A stretch of DNA of 13,263 nt from Fidelibacterota bacterium (GCA_023229045.1 JALOAB010000038.1:1-13263); one strand, 5' to 3'. Shown: positions 1 through 7,284, counted from the stretch's first letter. Numbers and translations are program-made. Notes: generated by a model from the letters alone, not told the origin.

Positions 1-183
1 CTTTCGGCGCAGGAAGACTTACGCCTGGCGCAGGAAATGTATCGGCTGAACTCGGCTACGATTCTGGATGTTCTGGATGCTCAGGTGGCCTTAACCAGGG
101 CGCAGAGTGATTTGGTAACTACCAAATATGATGCAAAAATTTATGAAGCTAAACTGGCTTATTTAATGGGAATTTTAAAATAA
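1..183 (+). CDS. TolC-family outer-membrane efflux protein, C-terminal 60 residues (5' truncated)
   Basis: The window opens inside this gene; reading from base 1 gives 60 codons and a TAA stop. The residues LRLAQEMYRLNSATILDVLD followed by AQVALTRAQSDL match the last long helical hairpin of TolC-type outer-membrane factors, where the pattern is Y-x-L-G/N-x-A/S-T-x-L-D-V-L-D-A-Q. Such proteins form trimeric channels through the outer membrane and periplasm and receive substrate from an adaptor protein. The adaptor gene begins 12 bases after the stop, so the two are very probably co-transcribed and work together. Only the C-terminus is visible, so signal peptide, lipidation and total length cannot be judged. 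Confidence 0.88.
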   Translation, partial: LSAQEDLRLAQEMYRLNSATILDVLDAQVALTRAQSDLVTTKYDAKIYEAKLAYLMGILK

Positions 184-195
184 CAAGGATGATTG

Positions 196-1482
196 ATGAA
201 AAAAGGTGGAAGGAAAATATTAATCCTGCTGGTGGTTGTGATCGCGATTGGCGCGATTGTCGTCCTGAATATGAATCAGAAGAAAGAGAAGCCGCTGGCG
301 GTTCAAACTGAAAAAGTCAATCGCCAAACGATTGTTCAGACGGTTAACGCTTCCGGTTCTTTACAACCGGTTTCGCAGGTGAAGATCAGCGCCAATGTCA
401 GCGCCCGGATTATCAATATTACGATCATGGAAGGCGATATCGTAAAAAAAGGCGATTTACTGGTGGATCTCGACCGAACTCAATACGAAGCCGCTTACGA
501 GAAAGCGGTCTCTACGGTACAATCCAGTAAGGCGAATCGTAAGAAAGTCGCCAGCGAGCTGAAGCGCGCCAAAGCTCTCTATAAAGGGAACTTAGCATCG
601 GAAGCGGACATGGAGACCGCCGAAGCCCAAATGGAATTAGCCGAAAGTCAGGTTGTTCAGGCTGAAGCGGCTTTGAAACAGGCTCAGGATGATTTAGATA
701 AAACCCGTATTACAGCTCCCATGGACGGGATCGTTACCAGCGTAAAAAAGGAAGTTGGTGAAATTGCTCTCGGTTCAGTTTTCCAGGAAGACGTGATCCT
801 GATTATTTCCGATATGTCAAATGTTCAGGTGGAAGTCGATGTCGATGAAACCGATGTAGTGAACGTAGAGATCGGCGATACGGCGCGCATCGAACTGGAC
901 GCTATTCCCAACACCAAATATACTGGCACCGTTTCGGAAATTGCTCATTCAGCCACTACGACCGGAGCCGGGACCCAGGAACAGGTAACCAATTTCCTGG
1001 TGAAGATCGCCGTTCTCGGTCAGGATCCGCGCTTCCGCCCCGGGATGTCTTCCACGGTTGACATTATTACTGATACCAGAGAAGACGCCGTTGCAGTACC
1101 TATTCAGGCGCTAACAGCCCGACCGCCGGTTGTTAAACCGACAGAAGGCGAAACCGATAATCATCAAAAGCCGGGCGGATTTACTCCTGCCACAGTACCA
1201 TTTGGTCAAATGAAAACGGTTGAAGTTGTCTTTGTAGTAAAAACACCCGAAATCAGCGATACGACTAAAACTAAAGGGCTTTTTAAAAAATCGGCCAATC
1301 CGCTCGCTGAACAGCGCACAGTGAAAATCGGAATCAGTTCCGATACCCATTTTGAAATCCTCGAAGGTCTTGATGAAAGCGAGGAAATCGTTGTCGGTCC
1401 TTATAAAGTCATCAGCAAGGATATCAAGGACGGTTCAACATTAAAAATCACAAACAAAAAAGAAGAAAAAGGAGCGAAGTAA
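196..1482 (+). CDS. MacA/HlyD-type periplasmic adaptor (membrane-fusion) protein
   Basis: 428 residues from the ATG at 196. An in-frame TTG lies just before it at 193, but AAGGA at 185-189 sits 6 bases ahead of the ATG, so I prefer the ATG. Residues 8-25 are an uncleaved hydrophobic anchor after a lysine-rich start. Residues about 60-93 (GDIVKKGDLLVDLD) and about 170-205 (RITAPMDGIV) are the two halves of the biotinyl-lipoyl domain; between them, residues 94-168 form an alanine/glutamate-rich coiled-coil hairpin that would dock onto the TolC-like channel. A beta-barrel domain and a membrane-proximal domain follow. A proline/lysine/threonine-rich insert of about 50 residues (around 310-360) interrupts the C-terminal part. 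Given the MacB-like genes downstream, the role is to bridge the inner-membrane ABC transporter and the outer-membrane channel. The specific substrate cannot be read from sequence. Its stop overlaps the next start (TAATG). Confidence 0.93.
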   Translation: MKKGGRKILILLVVVIAIGAIVVLNMNQKKEKPLAVQTEKVNRQTIVQTVNASGSLQPVSQVKISANVSARIINITIMEGDIVKKGDLLVDLDRTQYEAAYEKAVSTVQSSKANRKKVASELKRAKALYKGNLASEADMETAEAQMELAESQVVQAEAALKQAQDDLDKTRITAPMDGIVTSVKKEVGEIALGSVFQEDVILIISDMSNVQVEVDVDETDVVNVEIGDTARIELDAIPNTKYTGTVSEIAHSATTTGAGTQEQVTNFLVKIAVLGQDPRFRPGMSSTVDIITDTREDAVAVPIQALTARPPVVKPTEGETDNHQKPGGFTPATVPFGQMKTVEVVFVVKTPEISDTTKTKGLFKKSANPLAEQRTVKIGISSDTHFEILEGLDESEEIVVGPYKVISKDIKDGSTLKITNKKEEKGAK

Positions 1483-2390
1483 TGAAAAAGTCATTAATTC
1501 TATCATTAGGACTGCTATTTGCTATATTTTTTTACGCGGCTGATGCTACGGGCGCTGAGGACCCCTTTGACGAACTGAAATCTATCCCCGCTCAGGATAC
1601 TCTGCGAGATGAACTTACCGAAGAAGAAGAAAAGTCCCTGGACGAGATCGTCGAAGATGAAAACTGGAAAAAACGTCTTCCAATGACCGATTGGGACTGG
1701 AACTGGAATGATGAAGAATTGCCCAGTAAAAAAGGTCAGAAACGCGGCTATTTCCGGGGAGGCGCCGGCGGTTGGGATGTTTATTACCTGCCGCTAGATC
1801 TGGCCGCTCTCAATAGTACATTAAGTACTACCGGCATAACTCCGTTCGTCGAAGAAATCTATATGGTGGGCGGCGGCGGTTTTGGATTCGTTGGTAAGAA
1901 AATACGCATCGGTGGTCTTGGCACCAGCGGAGAAGTAATCGCAACCGGCACTATGAATGGTTTGCAGAAAGAAGTTAAACTTAAAGTGGGTTTTGGTGGT
2001 TTTACTATTGACAAGGTATTCCATCCTTTCAATAAGACCGAAATCGCCTGCGGTTTGATGATCGGCGGCGGTTCGGCCGATTTAAAGTTCACCCAATGGA
2101 GTGGACCGGTACATTGGAGCGACATTGTATCCGGCTATAGTGCTACCGGTGATTCCAGCGCTTTTTTTGACCACCAGAACAGTCTTTCGACCAATTTCTT
2201 CTCCCTGATGCCATCAGTAAGTCTGCGATATAATGTCTTCCGCTGGTTCGCAGTCGGCGCCCATGTTGGTTATCTGTACACCAGAATGGACCAGAGAGGC
2301 TGGAGAATGGAAGGTAAAAAAATCGAAGGATTCCCCGATTTAGATTTCAGTAATGTAATGTATCGCCTCAGTTTCTACTTCGGTGGCTAA
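1482..2390 (+). CDS. Uncharacterised exported beta-barrel-like protein inside exporter operon
   Basis: 302 residues; I do not recognise the family. Residues 1-25 form a typical signal peptide (MKK, a hydrophobic stretch, then small residues ending in ATGA). The mature N-terminus (26-80) is strongly acidic and predicted disordered, and ends in a tryptophan/aspartate patch, WDWNWNDEEL (71-80). From about residue 88 the chain is glycine-rich with alternating polar and hydrophobic residues (GGGGFGFVGKKIRIGG, VKLKVGFGGFTID, CGLMIGGGSADLKF, VGAHVGYLYTRM) and ends in YRLSFYFGG, as expected for amphipathic beta-strands of an outer-membrane barrel. The ATG at 1482 overlaps the adaptor stop and has a strong AAGGAG at 1469-1474. 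Its own stop overlaps the ATPase start. This double overlap implies production coupled to the exporter, so I infer an accessory outer-membrane or substrate-related role. A soluble periplasmic beta-rich protein is the main alternative. Confidence 0.85.
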   Translation: MKKSLILSLGLLFAIFFYAADATGAEDPFDELKSIPAQDTLRDELTEEEEKSLDEIVEDENWKKRLPMTDWDWNWNDEELPSKKGQKRGYFRGGAGGWDVYYLPLDLAALNSTLSTTGITPFVEEIYMVGGGGFGFVGKKIRIGGLGTSGEVIATGTMNGLQKEVKLKVGFGGFTIDKVFHPFNKTEIACGLMIGGGSADLKFTQWSGPVHWSDIVSGYSATGDSSAFFDHQNSLSTNFFSLMPSVSLRYNVFRWFAVGAHVGYLYTRMDQRGWRMEGKKIEGFPDLDFSNVMYRLSFYFGG

Positions 2391-3073
2391 TGGAATCTCT
2401 GATTGAACTGAAAGACATAGTTAAAACCTATAAAGTCGGCTCGGTTGAGGTTCATGCCCTGCGCGGTGTGAACCTCACGATCCAGCCGAATGAGTATATC
2501 TCGATCATGGGACCGTCCGGTTCCGGCAAATCGACCCTGATGAATATTATCGGTTGCCTGGATACTCCAACTTCCGGCCGCTACGAGCTGGAAGATGTAC
2601 CAGTGCATGAAATGGATGATAACCAATTAGCTGAAATCCGCAATCGCAAGATCGGCTTTGTTTTCCAGACGTTCAACCTTCTGCCGCGTGCCAATGCCTT
2701 GCATAACGTCGAGTTGCCGTTGATTTATAGCGGCGTGCATGCCACCCGTCGCAAAGCCTTGGCCGAGGCCGCGATCGAAAAAGTCGGTCTTTCTGACAGA
2801 AAGAGTCATAAGCCAAGCGAACTCTCCGGCGGTCAACGCCAGCGGGTCGCCATTGCCCGGGCTCTGGTCAACAATCCGTCCCTGATTCTGGCGGATGAAC
2901 CGACCGGCAACCTGGATTCCGCAACCGGTGATGAAATCATGCAGGTCTTTAAGGACTTGCATGCGGCGGGCAATACCGTAGTGCTTATCACTCATGAAAA
3001 AGAAATTGCCGAACAAGCCAATCGCATCGTTTATATCCGGGATGGAAATATCGCTGACGATGTCAGGATCTAA
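2390..3073 (+). CDS. MacB/LolD-type ABC transporter ATP-binding protein
   Basis: 227 residues, full length for a stand-alone ATPase of this subfamily. All nucleotide-binding motifs are intact: Walker A GPSGSGKST (41-49), Q-loop Gln93 (FVFQTFNLL), signature LSGGQRQRVAIARAL (145-159), Walker B LILADE with catalytic Glu170, D-loop NLDSATG, and switch His202 (LITHE). The segment SIMGPSGSGKSTLMNIIGCLD followed later by PTSG is characteristic of the MacB/LolD/FtsE group, which drives mechanotransmission rather than passing substrate through its membrane domain. The ATG overlaps the preceding TAA. The only Shine-Dalgarno-like run (GGTGG, 2382-2386) lies just 3 bases ahead, so translation probably depends on coupling to the upstream gene. 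Unlike E. coli MacB, the ATPase and permease are separate proteins here. Confidence 0.96.
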   Translation: MESLIELKDIVKTYKVGSVEVHALRGVNLTIQPNEYISIMGPSGSGKSTLMNIIGCLDTPTSGRYELEDVPVHEMDDNQLAEIRNRKIGFVFQTFNLLPRANALHNVELPLIYSGVHATRRKALAEAAIEKVGLSDRKSHKPSELSGGQRQRVAIARALVNNPSLILADEPTGNLDSATGDEIMQVFKDLHAAGNTVVLITHEKEIAEQANRIVYIRDGNIADDVRI

Positions 3074-3076
3074 ATT

Positions 3077-4306
3077 GTGACGCCGTTTCTTATCAAATTA
3101 TGGGAAAACATCAAGATCGCTATACGCGCGCTCGTGCAGAGCAAGATGCGTACAGTGCTGACAACGATCGGAATCATCATCGGCGTGCTGACTGTAGTTT
3201 CAGTGGCTTCGATCATTGAAGGATTGAATCGCGGCTTTGCTAACCAGATCGCCAATCTGGGTAGTAATGCCCTTTATGTTCAAAAATATCCCTGGGCGTC
3301 GATGGAGGATTTTTCCAAATTTCGTAATCGTCCGAACGTAATTCTGAAGGAAGCTGATTTTATTCGCGAGCGTATGCGATTAGCCGAAGCGGTGTCACCT
3401 TCGACCGGCACGCGCCAGGACATTCGCTCTCGTGGCAAAACCCTGAATGGTATTTCGGTTAACGGCGTCACGAATAACTACGATGTGGTTACCGGGCTGG
3501 TGATCGAAGAGGGGCGATTTTTCTCTTTTGCGGAAATTGAACGCGATAAGAATAATGTCGTAATAGGCTGGGAAATTAAAGAAAATCTCTTTGAGAATCG
3601 AAATGTCCTGGGTGAAAAAATCAAAATCGGAACGACGAATTATACGGTGATCGGCGTGACCGAAAAACGTGGAAACTTCCTGGGGCAAAGTCTCGATGCG
3701 GAGGTCTATGTTCCGCTTGGCACAGTCTTTAAGAATTTCGGCTGGCATCGCAGTATTTCGATTGCAGTCAAGGTGACCGATGCGACTCGCGTCGATGAAG
3801 CGCGGGATGAACTGCGTTTTCTGATGCGTCTGGCACGCAAACTGAAACCCACTGATGAAGATAATTTCTCCATCAATCAACAAGATGTTCTGATGGATAT
3901 GTATAATAAACTCACCGGCGGACTATACACGGCGGCGATTGGGATCGGAACCCTCTCACTACTCGTTGGCGGGATCGGCATTATGAATATTATGCTGGTT
4001 TCGGTCACCGAACGCCGTAAAGAAATCGGAATCCGCATGGCGCTGGGCGCCAAACGCAAAGTCATTACTTTTCAATTTATCGTAGAATCGATCATCATCT
4101 GCGGCGTCGGCGGCGTTATTGCTATCATCCTCAGTTATTTAGTGTCGATTATTATCAGTAAAATCACACCTTTTCCGTCAGCCGTGCCAGCCTGGTCGGT
4201 CTTTATGGGGCTGGGATTTTCAGCGTTGATCGGTCTGTTTTTCGGCATTTACCCGGCGAGCAAGGCCGCTCGCCTTAATCCGATTGAATGTCTCAGGTAC
4301 GAGTGA
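3077..4306 (+). CDS. MacB/FtsX-type ABC permease, first copy
   Basis: 409 residues from a GTG start at 3077, 3 bases after the ATPase stop, with AGGA at 3065-3068. Topology is that of MacB membrane subunits: an N-terminal amphipathic stretch, TM1 around residues 22-45 (SKMRTVLTTIGIIIGVLTVV), a large extracytoplasmic domain (about 46-275) ending in the MacB core fold (YTVIGVTEKRGNFLGQ), then three C-terminal TM helices with the FtsX domain. The coupling-helix region, GGIGIMNIMLVSVTERRKEI followed by GIRMALGAK, and the terminal YPASKAARLNPIECLRYE are conserved. The protein should pair with the upstream ATPase and, probably, with the second permease at 4522 as a heterodimer. The periplasmic domains of the two differ clearly although the membrane parts are very alike. 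It is not fused to an ATPase domain. Confidence 0.94.
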   Translation: MTPFLIKLWENIKIAIRALVQSKMRTVLTTIGIIIGVLTVVSVASIIEGLNRGFANQIANLGSNALYVQKYPWASMEDFSKFRNRPNVILKEADFIRERMRLAEAVSPSTGTRQDIRSRGKTLNGISVNGVTNNYDVVTGLVIEEGRFFSFAEIERDKNNVVIGWEIKENLFENRNVLGEKIKIGTTNYTVIGVTEKRGNFLGQSLDAEVYVPLGTVFKNFGWHRSISIAVKVTDATRVDEARDELRFLMRLARKLKPTDEDNFSINQQDVLMDMYNKLTGGLYTAAIGIGTLSLLVGGIGIMNIMLVSVTERRKEIGIRMALGAKRKVITFQFIVESIIICGVGGVIAIILSYLVSIIISKITPFPSAVPAWSVFMGLGFSALIGLFFGIYPASKAARLNPIECLRYE

Positions 4307-4312
4307 ATAGTA

Positions 4313-4347
4313 ATTGGAGATTGGAGATTGAAGGTTGGAGATTGCTC
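4313..4347 (+). repeat. Tandem 7-bp repeat (consensus ATTGGAG, 5 units)
   Basis: Five uninterrupted 7-base units, in exact phase: ATTGGAG twice, then ATTGAAG, GTTGGAG and ATTGCTC. The array begins 6 bases after the stop of the first permease and runs into a short palindrome. It is the first of several short-period arrays in the gap between the two permease genes. No protein-coding function is evident. Confidence 0.85.
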
Positions 4348-4369
4348 CGCCGGAGCCTCTTCGGGGGAG
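4344..4369 (+). repeat. GC-rich palindrome plus overlapping inverted repeat
   Basis: GCTCCG-C-CGGAGC (4344-4356) is a 13-base palindrome with 6-base arms. It is followed directly by CTC-TTCGGGG-GAG (4357-4369), and alternative pairing between the first CTCC and the last GGAG is possible, so two competing hairpins can be drawn. No T-run follows, so it is not a convincing intrinsic terminator. It could limit read-through or protect the upstream mRNA end within the operon, but that is inference. Confidence 0.55.
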
Positions 4370-4397
4370 ATTTCAAATTTTGCATTTTAAAATTAAT

Positions 4398-4480
4398 GCC
4401 TCAACGCCTTATTGCCTTAATGACTATAAATGACTACAAATGACTATCAGTGACTATTGAATGACTATCAATGACAAAAT
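4398..4480 (+). repeat. Degenerate 8-bp then 10-bp tandem repeats (GCCTTAAT / GACTATAAAT)
   Basis: Three 8-base units (GCCTCAAC, GCCTTATT, GCCTTAAT, 4398-4421) grade into five units of 10 or 11 bases that start with GACTA (consensus GACTATAAAT, 4422-4472), and a decayed last unit beginning GAC at 4473. The 10-11 base spacing is close to one DNA helical turn, so all TGACTA cores would face the same side of the helix. The block lies between the two permease genes of the exporter operon. It may be a slippage-grown intergenic repeat or a protein-binding array; the sequence alone cannot decide. Confidence 0.8.
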
Positions 4481-4490
4481 AATTAGTGTA

Positions 4491-4510
4491 TATTCGCGTT
4501 TATTCGCGGT
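4491..4510 (+). repeat. 10-bp direct repeat TATTCGCGTT / TATTCGCGGT just before permease 2
   Basis: Two adjacent 10-base copies differing at the ninth position, continuing the 10-base period of the preceding array. They end 11 bases before the ATG of the second permease. The repeat occupies the place where a ribosome-binding site would be expected, and none is visible. Confidence 0.75.
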
Positions 4511-4521
4511 TGAAAATCATT

Positions 4522-5745
4522 ATGAATTTTGACGAAGGCATCAAACTCGCTTTTCAGACTGTAAAGTCGAACAAGATGCGTACGTTTCTGACGACGCTCG
4601 GAATCGTCATCGGCGTCATGTCGGTCATCGGTATGATGGCGATCATCAACGCCCTTGATCGCTACATGGCTAAGACTTTAAGCACGATTGGCGGAAATGT
4701 TTTCTGGGTTCAGAAATATCCAGCCGTACGGATGGGGCATCTCGATCAGAAATATCGTCTGCGTAAAGACCTGAAATATGAACATGTTGAGGCGATTAAA
4801 CGAAATGCCACCCTCATTTCGGCAGTATCAGCCGAGTATTATCGCTGGGGCAGAACGATCAAGTATAAAGATCTGGCTACCAATCCGAACATAATGGTTT
4901 ACGGCGGCGATGAATTCTGGGCGGATGTCAACGGACGTAACATCAGCGAAGGGCGGGCGCTCAGCCGCATGGATATTCATCATCGGCGTCCGGTGGTGGT
5001 AATCGGGGCTGATATCGTGGATAAATTATTTCCGTTTACCTATCCGGTCGGCGAAGAGGTAAAAATCGACGGCATCCGGTATGAAGTCATCGGTGTAATT
5101 GAAAAAATGGGACAATTTCTGGGCGGCAGTCAGGATAATATGGTAGCAATTCCATATACGGCGTTTACCAAAGTATATGGCGACCGCGGCTCGATCGGAA
5201 TCGCAGTCAAAGCCAAAAATCCGGAACTGATTCTGGAAGCCATGGATCAGGTCACCGCCATCCTGCGCATCGCCCGCAAAGTTCCGCCCGGCGCTGAAAA
5301 TGACTTCGAGGTCGTTACGGCTGACTCGATCATGGACACACTCCGCAATCTGACCGGTTTCGTATTCATCGCGGCTGTAATTATCTGCGCGATTTCACTA
5401 TTGGTCGGCGGAATCGGCATCATGAATATCATGCTGGTCTCCGTAACGGAGCGCACCCGCGAAATTGGCATTCGGAAGGCGGTCGGCGCCAAGAAGCGCC
5501 ATATTCTGACCCAGTTCATGACCGAGGCGGTAGGTATCTGTCTCTTTGGCGGACTGATCGGAATTTTAATGGGCGTGTTAATTGGCTTGCTGATCGCCCA
5601 GGCTCTTAAATTACCACCGGCCATCCCCTTGTGGTCGATTTTCGTCGGAATGGGCTTTTCACTTTTTGTAGGAGTGGTATTTGGAACCTATCCGGCTATG
5701 AAAGCCGCTAAACTCGATCCGATCGAAGCTCTCAGATACGAATAA
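4522..5745 (+). CDS. MacB/FtsX-type ABC permease, second copy
   Basis: 407 residues from the ATG at 4522. The open frame extends to a GTG at 4486, but those 12 extra codons are translated from the upstream repeat and have no counterpart in the sister permease, whereas MNFDEGIKLAFQTVKSNKMR aligns well with the sister's N-terminus. TM1 is about residues 20-45; the extracytoplasmic MacB core domain follows (YEVIGVIEKMGQFLGGSQD), then three TMs. The coupling region GGIGIMNIMLVSVTERTREI followed by GIRKAVGAKK, and the C-terminal YPAMKAAKLDPIEALRYE, nearly match the first permease. The protein is likely the second half of a heterodimeric transporter. No Shine-Dalgarno is visible upstream, and about 215 bases of repeats separate it from the first permease, so its translation or expression may be set differently. 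It is the last gene of the operon. Confidence 0.93.
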   Translation: MNFDEGIKLAFQTVKSNKMRTFLTTLGIVIGVMSVIGMMAIINALDRYMAKTLSTIGGNVFWVQKYPAVRMGHLDQKYRLRKDLKYEHVEAIKRNATLISAVSAEYYRWGRTIKYKDLATNPNIMVYGGDEFWADVNGRNISEGRALSRMDIHHRRPVVVIGADIVDKLFPFTYPVGEEVKIDGIRYEVIGVIEKMGQFLGGSQDNMVAIPYTAFTKVYGDRGSIGIAVKAKNPELILEAMDQVTAILRIARKVPPGAENDFEVVTADSIMDTLRNLTGFVFIAAVIICAISLLVGGIGIMNIMLVSVTERTREIGIRKAVGAKKRHILTQFMTEAVGICLFGGLIGILMGVLIGLLIAQALKLPPAIPLWSIFVGMGFSLFVGVVFGTYPAMKAAKLDPIEALRYE

Positions 5746-5776
5746 TTTTTTTTAGCCGCTGATCGACGCAGGTTTT
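5746..5776. other. Short convergent gap with T-runs and a repeat-like fragment
   Basis: Only 31 bases separate the convergent stops of permease 2 and the radical SAM gene. The gap holds T8 immediately after the permease stop, then AGCCGCTGATCGACGCAGG, then T6. At best a three-pair stem (CTG/CAG) precedes the second T-run, too weak to call a terminator. The 19-base core has the look of the short quasi-periodic repeats at 4313-4510 and may be a remnant of the same kind of sequence. Confidence 0.35.
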
Positions 5777-7045
5777 TTATCCCAGATACGGATTGAAATA
5801 ACCATGGTGTAAGCGCGGGAATTTGGACTTGTAGTATTCGATTAATTGTCCAATGCCGATGCCGGTTTCCTCCGGCGGTTTGAGTTCCTCCCAGTACCAC
5901 TCGGGATCGATATTCAGATTGCGCCATTGAATCATATCAACTTTGTACTCTGCCAGGATTTTTTCGAAAACGTCGATCTCGGACGGCTGGTCGGTGAATC
6001 CCGGGAAAACGAAGTAATTGATCGAAACGAATCGTCCGGCATTTTTCATGACCCGAATCGATTCCAGCACGTTCTCGAAGGTATAGTTCTTCGGGCGGAA
6101 GTAGCGCGTATAGAATTCCGGGAGGGCAGAGTTAAGCGAGACTCGCAATGAATCCAGACCGGCATTGATCAAAACGGCAATCACCTCCGGCCGGCTGGCG
6201 TTGCTGTTGCAGTTGATTGTGCCTTTACGAGTTTGTTTGCGAATACCCGAAATGGCATCGCGGAGTAATTGTGGATTTGTCAAAGGCTCGCCTTCGCAAC
6301 CCTGACCGAAACTGACGATCGGATTGGGCGCGGTTTCGAGATGCGGCACGGCGATTTCGATTATTTCTTCCGCCGTCGGCGTAAAAGTAATGCGATGCTG
6401 GGCACTGCATACGTCGGAATTTTTCTGGAGTGAAAGACAGCCCAGGCAGGCTGAATTGCAACTGCGAGCCGTCGGCAATGGCATTTCCCAGCGGTTCAGC
6501 AGATAATTCAAAGCCGCCGGACAGCCATAAGTCAGCGCACAATTGTTGACCAAATGTTTCACCAGCCGATTCTGTGGATAGCGCTTCAGCAGACGGCGCG
6601 CGGATTTATTGATTTCCGCCTGGTTAAAATTGGGCGGGTCCTGGCGAATATCGGGATCGATCCGCACCGCCGGTACATAAAAACGCCCATCGTGCCAGCC
6701 AACGGCGGAATAGGCATAAAGCGGAAGTCGGCGAGTGCGCAACGATTTTTCCCAGGCGGTATGATAACAAATAGTGTAAGCCGGCGCCACGAAAGCCGCG
6801 ACCGCCAGTAATTGCCGGTCTTTGGTTTCGTCGAGTGTTACAATTTCGCCGGTTTGGCGATCGCGACCGACCGGCAAACGGCCCGGCAATTCCATCAACT
6901 GACTGCCTTCCGGCAGAGGAATCCATTCATCCGGCGGAATTTCGACAATATTTTCGCCGGAAATACCCAGAGCCTGATATTCTGCGAGTTCAAAAACATC
7001 ACCTTGGCCATGCGAAACAACCAGTAAGGGAGAAAATTTGCTCAT
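5777..7045 (-). CDS. Radical SAM domain protein of unknown substrate
   Basis: 422 residues. The radical SAM cluster motif is canonical CX3CX2C: Cys196, Cys200, Cys203 in SCNSACLGC, which would ligate a [4Fe-4S] cluster and cleave S-adenosylmethionine. A GGE-type SAM-binding motif follows as GQGCEGEP (247-254), then the usual barrel strands (GTINCNSN, LDSLRVSLNSA, VSINYFVFPGFTD). About 190 residues precede the core, much longer than minimal family members; that part has KYPQN/KHLVNN-type helical segments and NNCALTYGC with Cys169 and Cys175. Cys213 and Cys250 are additional cysteines. These could be ligands for an auxiliary cluster or simply structural. It is transcribed alone, with a promoter at 7109-7136. 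I cannot assign a reaction; the neighbours give no precursor peptide or cofactor gene. Confidence 0.88.
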   Translation of the reverse strand: MSKFSPLLVVSHGQGDVFELAEYQALGISGENIVEIPPDEWIPLPEGSQLMELPGRLPVGRDRQTGEIVTLDETKDRQLLAVAAFVAPAYTICYHTAWEKSLRTRRLPLYAYSAVGWHDGRFYVPAVRIDPDIRQDPPNFNQAEINKSARRLLKRYPQNRLVKHLVNNCALTYGCPAALNYLLNRWEMPLPTARSCNSACLGCLSLQKNSDVCSAQHRITFTPTAEEIIEIAVPHLETAPNPIVSFGQGCEGEPLTNPQLLRDAISGIRKQTRKGTINCNSNASRPEVIAVLINAGLDSLRVSLNSALPEFYTRYFRPKNYTFENVLESIRVMKNAGRFVSINYFVFPGFTDQPSEIDVFEKILAEYKVDMIQWRNLNIDPEWYWEELKPPEETGIGIGQLIEYYKSKFPRLHHGYFNPYLG

Positions 7046-7108
7046 CTCAATTCAAAATAGAAATACTTACATAGAAAATGAAGAAATATTTTAGAGGTAA
7101 AAAATTTA

Positions 7109-7136
7109 ATTATATTTTGAATCGTTAAGTTGTCGA
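7109..7136 (-). promoter_or_regulatory. Predicted sigma70-type promoter for radical SAM gene
   Basis: On the minus strand TCGACA (7131-7136) is followed after 16 bases by TATAAT (7109-7114), a 5/6 match for the -35 and a perfect -10. Transcription would begin near 7102, leaving a leader of about 57 bases before the ATG at 7045. No clear Shine-Dalgarno precedes that ATG. Confidence 0.45.
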
Positions 7137-7214
7137 AGAAACAAATCATTATGAAGCAGGTTTGTTTTACTCCGGTGATCGGTTTTTTCAGGGGATACGA
7201 TTTTCAGCGCTGTC

Positions 7215-7243
7215 TTGATGTTCTGTTAGGAATGTCATAGATT
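7215..7243 (+). promoter_or_regulatory. Possible promoter for MotB-like gene
   Basis: TTGATG (7215-7220), a 17-base spacer and TAGATT (7238-7243), each 4/6 against consensus. The start near 7250 would give a 35-base leader to the ATG at 7285. This is a weak match, but it is the best candidate in the 239-base divergent gap, which otherwise shows only AT-rich sequence and no convincing gene. Confidence 0.3.
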
Positions 7244-7284
7244 ATCGCGTCCTGTTTAGTTCAATTCAATAGTGAGTAAATAGC

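Noticed and set aside
2627..3016. Minus-strand open frame of 129 codons inside the ATPase gene
   Set aside because: Antisense shadow of intact Walker and signature motifs.
3395..3883. Minus-strand open frame of 162 codons inside permease 1
   Set aside because: It lies wholly antisense to a clearly conserved MacB-type domain and has no recognisable features.
5754..5778. Possible terminator between convergent permease 2 and radical SAM genes
   Set aside because: Only a three-base stem (CTG/CAG) can be drawn before the T-run; too weak to call.
7139..7167. Inverted repeat AAACAAA / TTTGTTT in the divergent gap
   Set aside because: AT-rich arms with a 15-base loop are expected by chance in such sequence; no functional position.
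7151..7240. 29-codon open frame upstream of the MotB-like gene
   Set aside because: No Shine-Dalgarno, no coherent composition, and it overlaps the best predicted promoter.
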